The notes beneath the pieces were generated by a model that made no database searches, was not told the DNA's origin, and was given only the letters and a program-made list of their open reading frames with translations. A stretch of 34,088 nucleotides of DNA from RDXT01 sp033765305 (GTDB lineage Bacteria > Bacteroidota > Bacteroidia > J057), in the NCBI GenBank assembly GCA_033765305.1, contig JANRID010000047.1, positions 1 through 34,088 of the forward strand. Reading direction: 5' to 3'. A program made the translations under genes and the position numbers. Shown piece after piece: positions 1 through 7,160 of this stretch. How positions within the stretch are numbered: the first letter of the stretch is position 1; every line of letters begins with the position of its first letter.

Positions 1-315
1 ATCACTCGGTTTACCGGAATCACTCAGGGCATGGTAGATAATGCCCCCTACTCATCAGACGTTTGGCGAGACTATTTACCGCTGTTATCTGAGGGGGTAC
101 TCACTGCCCATAATTTATCGTTTGACTATGGCTTTCTCCGATCAGAGTTCAACTTTGTGGATGTCCCCTATTCGCGATCGCCGGAGGAACAGCTTTGTAC
201 CGTGAAGTTGTCGCGGCTCTTGCTGGCGGATTTGCCCTCCCGCAGTTTACCCTACCTGGTTGAGCATTTTGGGTTTGATGTGGGGGTATCCACTTCCAGG
301 GAAAACCTTTTTTAG
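1..315 (+). pseudogene. Truncated DEDD-family 3'-5' exonuclease (DnaQ-like), 5' end outside window
   Basis: The reading frame is open from base 1 and the start lies upstream of the window. The visible part matches the middle of a DnaQ/epsilon-type proofreading or repair exonuclease: an RFTGIT segment, then TAHNLSFDYGFL (Exo II motif with the catalytic Asp), then LCTVKLSRLLL and a SLPYLVEHFGF segment. DEDDh enzymes normally continue to an Exo III motif (HxAxxD), and this is missing. From about base 271 the codons are repeat copy A, so the last 15 or so residues are repeat-encoded. The gene is therefore probably a remnant cut by a repeat-associated rearrangement. Base composition is more AT-rich than the following genes, and an octamer GCGATCGC lies at 174-181. 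The family is fairly certain; whether the product is functional is not. Confidence 0.7.
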
Positions 316-463
316 TTTTGATGTGGGGGGGAGGACTTAAAAGGCAAACCAGGTTTACCTTTTAAGTCCCCTGGTTTGCCTTTTAAGTGGGCGGGTTTGC
401 TTCCGAAGTGGGAGGGGGTACTTCCGAAGTGGGGGGAGGGTACTTCGGAAGTGGGGGTGCGGC
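271..463 (+). repeat. Mosaic G-rich repeat, copy A (5'-truncated)
   Basis: This copy aligns with the 3' part of copies B and C. Shared landmarks in order are gggtttgatgtggggg, ccacttcc, gtgggggggaggactt, gtcccctggtttgcc, gtgggcgggtttgcttcc, and two G-run blocks separated by an acttc/gaagt palindrome, ending in gcggc. It lacks the roughly 240-bp 5' half found in B and C and starts inside the exonuclease frame. The short proline-rich reading frames on both strands are compositional and unlikely to be genes. The rest of the spacer up to 602 shows nothing I recognise apart from AT-rich stretches that could hold the promoter of the next gene. Confidence 0.85.
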
Positions 464-602
464 AAGCCTGCTGTGCTGGAATCCGTTTCTGCTCTCATTG
501 TAAGACTGCGCAGAACCCATGTTAACATACCCCTTGGCAGCCCGATCCGTAATTGTTTGTGCACCCATTTATGCGTAAACTTACGGCAGACACATCCTAG
601 CT

Positions 603-3545
603 ATGGCCTCGTCCTTTCAAGACCGCGTCAATGCAAAGCAGAAAGCCCGCTTCATCGGGCGCTCGCAGCACCTCGATTTTTTCCGCAACAACCTGAAAAG
701 CAGCGATCCTGTTGCCATCGTGAATATCTACGGCCAGGGAGGGGTAGGCAAGACCTATCTGTCGAGGCAATACAAGGGAATCGCCGAACAAGAAACATGC
801 CTGGCGGCCTACAGCGACGAGGATATTAAGTCGGTGCTAAAATGGATGGAGCGCGTATCAGCCCAATTTGGCGAGCAAGACGCAGAACTCAAAACCTTCA
901 ACGAACGCTACACCCGCTATCTCCAGGAAACCCAGCGGCTCGAAGCCGACCCGGAAAAGCCCAAAGGCACTTTCGGCAACCTCGTGCGCGGCATCACAAA
1001 GGGGGCAATCAAAGAGGGCAAAAAAATGCTCCCTGGCGGAGAGCTGATCGGCTCCTTCATAGACGAAGAGGGCCTGGCTGCCACCCTCGGCGACTGGGCT
1101 GATTTTATCCGGAAAAAAGTTGCAAACAAAGACGAGGTCGAGCTGGTGCTGGAGCCGGAAAAGGTGCTCACCCCCTTGTTCTGGCAGGGGGTGGCCAAAT
1201 ATGCCGATAGCCGCAGGTACGTTTGTTTTTTCATCGATACCTTCGAGGAGGCAGACGCCATCCTCGAAACCTGGCTGCTGGAGGTGCTGAATGGCAAACA
1301 CGGTGAGATACCTGGCAATATTCTGCTGATCATCGCCGGGCGCGAGCCGCTAGATGCCAACCGCTGGGCCGATTTTCAGTCGCTGACCGAAAAAATCCCG
1401 CTGGAGCCTTTTACAGCGGACGAAGCCCAGGACTATCTTGGCGCGCAGGGAATTACGGATCCAGGAGTGCAGGCGGATATTCAGGCGATCTCCGGGCGCC
1501 TGCCTGTGCTGATGGCCTTTCTGGCCAGTGCTGCCAGACAAGGCAGCCTTGACTCGGCCAGCGCTTCCGAAACCGCCGTGGAGCGTTTTCTGAAATGGGT
1601 ATCGGACCCGGCCCGGCGGGAGATTGCCCTGGCGGCTGCCCTGCCCCGCCGCCTGAATCAGGATGTGCTGGAGGTCTTGCTGGCCGACCAGGATCAGGCG
1701 GGCCCTTGTTTTGAGTGGCTCTGTGCCCAGCCTTTTGTGCAGCGGCGTGGCGATCACTGGGCCTACCACCCGGTGGTGCGGGATCAGATGCTGCGCTATA
1801 TGCGGCTCCGCTCGCCCAGGACATGGAGCCAGCACCACCAGCAGCTTGCCGATTACCATGACAGCCAGCAGGCGGGCCTGGGCCTTGGCGAGGGAATGTT
1901 CTTTGACCACGAGACCTGGATGCGACATGAGCAGGAAAGGTGGTACCACCTGCTCTGCTGCCAGCCGGACAGCAGCTTAAAGCTTTGTATTGAGCGCTTT
2001 TCGGAGTATTTTTATAAAAAAGACTTTTCAATAGAACATACCTACAGCGATGCCTTGATGCAGGCAGGCACAGATACCGAAACCCAATCCCTGGCGCGAT
2101 GGGGGGCGGACATACAGCATGCCATAGCTTCACCGCCCGATAAAGAGGAAAACTACCCTGCATGGCATCAGCTGATGGTACGGCTGCTGGACTGCGGCTG
2201 GATTACAAAGCAGGAAGTACAAGCCAATTTGTGGTGGACTCGGGGCCTTCTCATTCATAATAAACATGCAGATCAAGCCATCGAATGCTATCAGCAGGTC
2301 CTCGCGATCAAGCCGGATATACACGAGGTGTATTACAACATGGGCATTGCCTGGAGCGGCAAAGGGGATTTTGACCGCGCCATCGAATGCTATCAGCAGG
2401 CCCTTGCCATTAAGCCGGATGACCACGAGACGTATTACCACATGAGCAATGCCTGGCACGGCAAAGGGGATTTTAACCGCGCCATCGAATGCTATCAGCA
2501 GGCCATTACCCTCAAGCCGGATTACCACGAGGCGTATTACTATATGGGCTATGCTTGGCGCAAGAAAGGAGATTTCGACCGCGCTATTGAATGCTATCAG
2601 CAGGTCCTCGCGATCAAGCCGGATATGCACGAGGCGTATTACAGCATAGGAGTTGCCTGGAGCGACAAAGGGAATTTTGACCGCGCTATCAAATGCTATC
2701 AGCAGGCCCTCGCCATCAAGCCGGATATACACGAGGCGTATTACAGCATGGGCAATGCCTGGTACCACAAAAGAGATTTTGACCGCGCCATCGAATGCTA
2801 TCGGCAGGCCCTCGCCGTCAAGCCAGATAACCACGAGGCATACAACAACATGGGCAATGCCTGGCGTAATAAAGGGGATTTCGACCGCGCCATCGAATGC
2901 TATCAGCAGGCCCTCGCCATCAAGCCGGATAAGCACGAGGCGTATTACAACATGGGAGTTGCCTGGAGCGACAAAGGGAATTTTGACCGCGCTATCGAAT
3001 GTTTTCAGCAGGTTCTCGCGATCAAGCCGGATACGCACGAGGCGTATTACAGCATGGGCAATGCCTGGTACGACAAAAGAGATTTAGACCGCGCTATCGA
3101 ATGCTATCAGCAGGCCCTTGTCCTCAAGCCGGATAAGCACGAGGCGTATTACAACATGGGCAATGCCTGGAGCGACAAAGGAGATTTCGACCGCGCGATC
3201 GAATGCTATCAGCAGGTCCTCGCCATCAAGCCGGATAAGCACGAAGCTTATAATGTATGGGGATTTACGCTTGTTGTATGTGGACGTATTTCTGCGGCAG
3301 GTCCAGTCTTGCAGCAATGTATAGCAGCAGGAGGTGTGGAATTGGGCAACATGAACCTCGGTCATGTATATCTGAGTGAGGGCAAAGAAAGTGAAGCCCT
3401 GGCCTGCTACCAGGAGAGCCTGCGGCATTTCACGGATACTGAAGAGTTCTGGGAGGGCATGCGCGATGACCTGCAGCACCTCAGGCAGTACGGGATCACG
3501 GATGCATACTATGAAACGATCTTGGCGCAGATTGCTGCCCCCTGA
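603..3545 (+). CDS. STAND/NB-ARC-type NTPase with TPR sensor domain
   Basis: The 980-residue protein has an N-terminal P-loop NTPase: Walker A GQGGVGKT at 44-51, a Walker B-like strand YVCFFIDTF near 206-214, and LLIIAGREP near 241-249, the order seen in AP-ATPase/STAND switch proteins. A predicted winged-helix/helical region follows to about 555. Ten 34-residue TPR units then run from 559 to about 898, and one more degenerate TPR (NLGHVYLSEGKESEALACY) lies near the end. STAND proteins oligomerise on ligand sensing; with TPRs as sensor they include bacterial antiphage and cell-death proteins. No separate effector domain is visible: the first 30 residues are too short for a TIR or nuclease. 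The gene sits alone between repeat copies A and B. A defence role is inferred from architecture and from the neighbouring ATPase-HNH pair; a regulatory role remains possible. Confidence 0.85.
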   Translation: MASSFQDRVNAKQKARFIGRSQHLDFFRNNLKSSDPVAIVNIYGQGGVGKTYLSRQYKGIAEQETCLAAYSDEDIKSVLKWMERVSAQFGEQDAELKTFNERYTRYLQETQRLEADPEKPKGTFGNLVRGITKGAIKEGKKMLPGGELIGSFIDEEGLAATLGDWADFIRKKVANKDEVELVLEPEKVLTPLFWQGVAKYADSRRYVCFFIDTFEEADAILETWLLEVLNGKHGEIPGNILLIIAGREPLDANRWADFQSLTEKIPLEPFTADEAQDYLGAQGITDPGVQADIQAISGRLPVLMAFLASAARQGSLDSASASETAVERFLKWVSDPARREIALAAALPRRLNQDVLEVLLADQDQAGPCFEWLCAQPFVQRRGDHWAYHPVVRDQMLRYMRLRSPRTWSQHHQQLADYHDSQQAGLGLGEGMFFDHETWMRHEQERWYHLLCCQPDSSLKLCIERFSEYFYKKDFSIEHTYSDALMQAGTDTETQSLARWGADIQHAIASPPDKEENYPAWHQLMVRLLDCGWITKQEVQANLWWTRGLLIHNKHADQAIECYQQVLAIKPDIHEVYYNMGIAWSGKGDFDRAIECYQQALAIKPDDHETYYHMSNAWHGKGDFNRAIECYQQAITLKPDYHEAYYYMGYAWRKKGDFDRAIECYQQVLAIKPDMHEAYYSIGVAWSDKGNFDRAIKCYQQALAIKPDIHEAYYSMGNAWYHKRDFDRAIECYRQALAVKPDNHEAYNNMGNAWRNKGDFDRAIECYQQALAIKPDKHEAYYNMGVAWSDKGNFDRAIECFQQVLAIKPDTHEAYYSMGNAWYDKRDLDRAIECYQQALVLKPDKHEAYYNMGNAWSDKGDFDRAIECYQQVLAIKPDKHEAYNVWGFTLVVCGRISAAGPVLQQCIAAGGVELGNMNLGHVYLSEGKESEALACYQESLRHFTDTEEFWEGMRDDLQHLRQYGITDAYYETILAQIAAP
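2277..3296 (+). repeat. Ten in-frame 102-bp tandem repeats encoding TPR units
   Basis: The TPR section is built of DNA units of exactly 102 bp, each starting at an AIECYQQ-type codon block. The first begins at 2277 and the tenth at 3195. Units share runs such as cgcgccatcgaatgctatc and atcaagccggat. Differences cluster at the codons before and after HEAYY, where residues D, Y, M, I, N, K or T vary, which in a TPR would face the ligand groove. The tenth unit is degenerate in its second half. Such near-identity suggests recent expansion and possible unit-number variation by recombination. Confidence 0.9.
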
Positions 3546-3724
3546 AATGCCGGCCAGCTCTCCGCGCAGCATACAGCCGCTGCCCCAAACCGGTAACAGG
3601 CCCCTCCCCTCCGCGGCAGCGCCTGCAGGCCCGGATGCAAGGCAGCTACCAATCTGAATTTATAGGGGTACTCCCAACCCAAACCCGTTTATCCCGGAAG
3701 CAAACCAGTTGTCTTCGCATCCGC

Positions 3725-4158
3725 GCTGGCCGCGCGCCGGAACAAACCGGCGCATCCCGCATCTGGCCCGGCTTGCGGCTGAGGCGAAGCCGGGGGCTTG
3801 CAGCGCAAATCCGGTTACGCTCAACCCAAACCGGCGGACTCCGGAAGCAGCCGGGTTTGCTTCCAGGACAAACCGGGGTACTTCCGAAGTAAACCGGTTC
3901 AGTCCGGAGGTAAACCCGGTTTAGCTTGGAAGTGGGGGAGGGGACTTCCAAGGCAAACCCGGTTTAAGTTTGAAGTGGGGGGACCCACTTCCGGGGCAAA
4001 CCCGGTTTAGCTTGGAAGTGGGGGGGAGGACTTCCAAGGCAAACCTGGTTTGCAAATGAAGTCCCCTGGTTTGTTTTTGAAGTGGGCGGGTTTGCTTCCG
4101 AAGTGGGAGGGGGTACTTCGGAAGTGGGGGGAGGGTACTTCGGAAGTGGGGGGGCGGC
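3725..4158 (+). repeat. Mosaic G-rich repeat, copy B (full length)
   Basis: This copy aligns with copy C over about 434 bp. The 5' half has gcatcccgcat, cgccgggggcttgcagcgca-like and ggactccggaagcagccggg tracts. The middle has alternating aaaccggtt / acttccaaggcaaa / aagtgggg modules. The 3' end is the G-run block with acttcggaagt palindromes, ending in gcggc. It lies between two convergent genes (STAND NTPase and HNH protein), so it could also serve as a bidirectional transcription stop. Weaker module-like sequence (aaacccgtttatcccggaagcaaacc) extends upstream to about 3660. The rest of 3546-3724 shows only a weak potential stem between cgctgcc near 3573 and ggcagcg near 3620. Confidence 0.9.
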
Positions 4159-4174
4159 TGCACAGGCGCAGCAT

Positions 4175-5170
4175 TCAGGGCCGGTCCCACGAGACGGCAA
4201 GCTGCCGGACACGCGCGTCCAAATCTACGAGGATCCGCGCAGGCACGCTTTGCAGTACAGCCTGATGGGCTGGACTCAGATCGCCGGGAGGCATATAGGC
4301 CTGCATGGCGCAGCGGGCAGCCAGGGAAAACGCGGCGGAGGGGATGACAAACAGCGCAAGGTCCCGGACAAGTGCCTTAAAAGTATCGGAGGCTTCGCCT
4401 GCCTCCAGCAGGGCATTCCGCAGCGTTTCCAGTGTCTGGCTGACACAGGCATACTTTTCCCTGCGGGCTTCGGTCAGCCGGGGATGGTCGAGGCGGTAGA
4501 GCTGAATGGTGAGCATCGCCCGAAGGTAGCTGAAGCCATTGCCGCGCCAGGAGGCTGGCAGGTTCTGAACATCCGCATCGGCAAGCGGCGTCCTGGGGGC
4601 GCTGGGTACGATTGTTCCGTCCGGCAGCACCAGCAGCAGCCCGGCATCCAGCGGATCGGCAGGGTCCAGCAGATAGGCGTATTCGGGCACAGCCCAGGGA
4701 AACTGGCCGGGAGCCAGACGCTGAGCGCCTTCGGCCAGCGGAAAATAGTCATGCTTTCCGCCGCCCCGGTTGGTGAAAGCGGTCGTAAGCCGGTAGTTCC
4801 GGTAGTCGAATTCCAGCCAGGGGTAGGCATCTTCCTGTGCAGACTGCCGGAACGGCACACCGGCAGCGGCCTGCAGCCTGCTTATCCGGCCCGGATCAAG
4901 CGGCCTTGCCCGGCTTTTAGGCCTGAAATGCTCTACATCCAGCGCAAAATCGTCGCCCTGCGGCAGCTCGGTGTACCAGCATTTAGGAATCGTATCCCGG
5001 TCCGGGATCAGCCTGGGCTGCGCAGCCAGAAAGTCCTTGAGATGCACCCAGCTGCCGTCGGGTTTAGGCGAGCCCCGCCATGTTTGGAGGTCTGTATGCT
5101 GATCCAGATCCGTTCGGGGATAGGGAATGTACACCATAGCCGGATCAGGATTGGGGGGCAAAAAGATCAT
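4175..5170 (-). CDS. HNH-like nuclease partner of the upstream ATPase (PtuB-like)
   Basis: The 331-residue protein carries KCWYTE at 63-68, then DVEHFRPKS at 78-86, then WLEFDYRNYRL at 118-128 and a TNRGGGKHDYFPL segment near 133-145. The EHFRPKS block followed by a W..FDY.NYRL segment and an N...K..FPL block is the arrangement of HNH proteins in ATPase-HNH systems such as Septu PtuB and related retron-linked nucleases. Usual homologs have CxxC before the His; here it is CWYT, so one zinc ligand appears replaced. The C-terminal half is helical with no recognised motif. The start at 5170 overlaps the ATPase stop by 26 nt. A second Met at 5137, 8 nt after that stop, would give 320 residues and is equally plausible. 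Either way the pair looks translationally coupled. Confidence 0.7.
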   Translation of the reverse strand: MIFLPPNPDPAMVYIPYPRTDLDQHTDLQTWRGSPKPDGSWVHLKDFLAAQPRLIPDRDTIPKCWYTELPQGDDFALDVEHFRPKSRARPLDPGRISRLQAAAGVPFRQSAQEDAYPWLEFDYRNYRLTTAFTNRGGGKHDYFPLAEGAQRLAPGQFPWAVPEYAYLLDPADPLDAGLLLVLPDGTIVPSAPRTPLADADVQNLPASWRGNGFSYLRAMLTIQLYRLDHPRLTEARREKYACVSQTLETLRNALLEAGEASDTFKALVRDLALFVIPSAAFSLAARCAMQAYMPPGDLSPAHQAVLQSVPARILVDLDARVRQLAVSWDRP

Positions 5171-6608
5171 CCAGAATCTGATCCACCTGGCGGCTCACTG
5201 CTTCCTGAGAAAGCGCTGCCACGCCGCTTTGCGGCAGCGAACGGGCAGTGCTGCGGGCCTGCAGTTTTTCCCGCACCAGGCTGGTGATCGCATCGTCTTC
5301 CTGCGGTGTCATCCGGGGCTCCAGCCATAAAGGCTCCAGCTGTCTGCGCAGAAATTCAAACCGCTCCAGTTCCGGTTTGCCGAGCGGTGCCGAAGCCTTT
5401 TTCCGGAACAATGTCGCATACTCCTCGCGCCATGCCAGCGTTTGGCGGTCCAAGGTGCTTGCCAGCCCGAACATATGGCGCAGAATGCCTTCCGCACCCA
5501 GGCCAATGGCGTCTTCCTCCGGATTCCGGACGCTGCGCTTTCCCGCCGCATCCATTTCCAGCAGATGGATCTGCTCACGCGCCAGTCCGTTGACCAGCAG
5601 CGGCGAATGGGTGGAAATGATAAACTGCACGCGGGGAAAGGCTGCGCTCAGCCGCCGCAGCGCGTCATTTTGCAGCGAAGGGTGCAGGTGAATGCCGAAT
5701 TCATCGATCAGCACAATCCCTGGAACCTGACCAAGCACCAGCTGCCCCAGGTGCTTATTGAGCAGAATGGCACGGGTAGCCAGTTCGCCGGCCAGCAGGA
5801 TCAGATAACGGTATCCGTCGCTGAGCATGCTGAAAAGCCGCACGTCTCCGTTCGCAAGCTTGACCACCGGCTCCTGCTGGTCCTCCAGCCATTCAATGGT
5901 CCGGATATCCGGGAGCACAGCTGTAACTGCCTGCTGGAATACCCGCATGGCGTCTGCCGGCAGGCTGCCATACGCTTCGGCCACCGTGGGCTTCCGGGCG
6001 CTTTCCGCCAGAATTCCATCGATCCGGCTCAGCCAGTTAAACAGAAATTTCTGCGTCGACTTATCGCTGAACCAGTCCCAGTAGCCCTGCACGGCATTGC
6101 CCTCCACCGTAAAGGCATCTGTTTCCGAAGCAGGGGTATGTATGTATTCGGTTCCGATAAAATTGAACAGCGGCAGGACCTGCCGCCCCTGCAGCACTTC
6201 GTCGTACACGGCTTTGGCTATCGTGCCGGGCCGGGCGCTGCCGTTATGGTAGCGGGTCTTGGTCCGTTCCTTGACGGGATTTTCTTTGTATTTTTTCCAT
6301 TGGGCCCGCTGTTCGCCTCCATCCGCGCCGGTCAGCACGGCTTCGGTTTCAATCGATACACTCCGGGCAATATTGGCTACCGGATTATCGCCGATTACCC
6401 GGTGGTCCTGCAGCTCGATTCCCAATGAAGGATGGCTGACCAGGCCAGACACGTAGGTATGGGCCGCAATGCGCAGCGCACGGATGAGGGCAGATTTTCC
6501 GGCCATGTTTTCCGCCAGGATCACATGCACCTGATGCGTTTCGGAAAACCGGATTGTGAAATCCTCAAAGCAGCGGAAATCTTGTGCAGTCAGGGATACC
6601 AGTCTCAT
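5145..6608 (-). CDS. ABC/OLD-type (AAA_15/AAA_21-like) ATPase, PtuA-like
   Basis: The start at 6608 is chosen because MRLVSLTAQDFRCFED is the usual first strand of this ATPase class; longer upstream extensions run into repeat C. Motifs in the 487-residue protein are a Walker A variant AENMAGKS at 32-39 (GKS kept, first Gly replaced by Ala), an ABC-signature-like LSDGYRY at 262-268, Walker B IVLIDE at 298-303 followed by HLHP, and the switch His in ISTHSPLL at 331-338. The insertion between Walker A and the signature is long, as in SMC/OLD-like ATPases. Partnered with the HNH protein downstream it resembles Septu, where the ATPase controls the nuclease during phage infection. No TOPRIM domain is seen, so it is not a class 1 OLD nuclease. 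The family is confident; the defence role is inferred. Confidence 0.82.
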   Translation of the reverse strand: MRLVSLTAQDFRCFEDFTIRFSETHQVHVILAENMAGKSALIRALRIAAHTYVSGLVSHPSLGIELQDHRVIGDNPVANIARSVSIETEAVLTGADGGEQRAQWKKYKENPVKERTKTRYHNGSARPGTIAKAVYDEVLQGRQVLPLFNFIGTEYIHTPASETDAFTVEGNAVQGYWDWFSDKSTQKFLFNWLSRIDGILAESARKPTVAEAYGSLPADAMRVFQQAVTAVLPDIRTIEWLEDQQEPVVKLANGDVRLFSMLSDGYRYLILLAGELATRAILLNKHLGQLVLGQVPGIVLIDEFGIHLHPSLQNDALRRLSAAFPRVQFIISTHSPLLVNGLAREQIHLLEMDAAGKRSVRNPEEDAIGLGAEGILRHMFGLASTLDRQTLAWREEYATLFRKKASAPLGKPELERFEFLRRQLEPLWLEPRMTPQEDDAITSLVREKLQARSTARSLPQSGVAALSQEAVSRQVDQILDDLFAPQS

Positions 6609-6628
6609 TGCATTCCGGTTCAGATAAG

Positions 6629-6636
6629 CAAATATA
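6629..6636 (-). promoter_or_regulatory. Bacteroidota-type -7 element (TATATTTG) for the ATPase-HNH operon
   Basis: On the minus strand TATATTTG fits TAnnTTTG exactly and lies 20 nt before the proposed ATPase start at 6608, which also supports that start. No clear TTG element is seen about 20 nt further upstream. The promoter would lie just outside repeat copy C. Confidence 0.45.
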
Positions 6637-6680
6637 CACAAAACCTGCCGCATCTTGACAGCCGGGCGCGTACGGAAGAG

Positions 6681-7115
6681 GCTTGGCTGCATGCCGAAGC
6701 AAACCGGAGCATCCCGCATCCGGCCCGGCCTGCGGCTGCGGCAACGCCGGGGGCTTGCAGCGCAGGTCCGTTTACGCCCAACTCAAACCAGCGGACTCCG
6801 GAAGCAGCCGGGCTTGCCTCCAAGACAAACCAGGGTACTTCCGAAGTAAACCGGTTCAGTCAAAAGGTAAACCCGGTTCAGCTTGGAAGTGGGGGAGGGG
6901 ACTTCCAAGGCAAACCCGGTTTGGGTTTGAAGTGGGGGGATCCACTTCCGGGGCAAACCCGGTTCAGCTTTGAAGTGGGGGGGAGGACTTCCAAGGCAAA
7001 CCTGGTTTGCAAATGAAGTCCCCTGGTTTGCCTTGTAAGTGGGCGGGTTTGCTTCCGAAGTGGGAGGGGGTACTTCGGAAGTGGGGGGAGGGTACTTCGG
7101 AAGTGGGGGGGCGGC
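6681..7115 (+). repeat. Mosaic G-rich repeat, copy C (full length)
   Basis: This copy is about 435 bp, the same length and orientation as copy B, and aligns along its whole length. The 5' boundary is about gcttggctgc at 6681 and the 3' boundary is gcggc at 7111-7115. The 3' block 7058-7112 has G runs of 3, 5, 6, 3 and 7, separated alternately by one A or by tacttcggaagt. It lies between the start of the ATPase gene and the stop of the kinase-peptidase-aminotransferase gene, both on the minus strand. The remaining 45 bp to 7160 show nothing I recognise. Confidence 0.9.
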
Positions 7116-7160
7116 ATCGGACACGGGGAAACTGGCCTGCCTGCCGGCGCCCGCCCCGGC

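Noticed and set aside
4082..5287. 401-residue plus-strand frame opposite the HNH gene
   Set aside because: It begins inside repeat copy B and has no family features; the opposite strand holds a recognisable HNH-like protein coupled to the ATPase.
271..7115. CRISPR array or integron attC array as explanation of the repeats
   Set aside because: The copies are about 435 bp and kilobases apart, with genes as intervening sequence. There are no short regular spacers, no cas genes, no integrase beside them and no attC-like R/L boxes that I can identify.
6783..7124. Proline-rich short proteins encoded by the repeats on both strands
   Set aside because: Similar frames occur in copies A, B and C in several phases and follow from the G/C runs. 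They lack consistent start sites, so I treat the repeats as non-coding.
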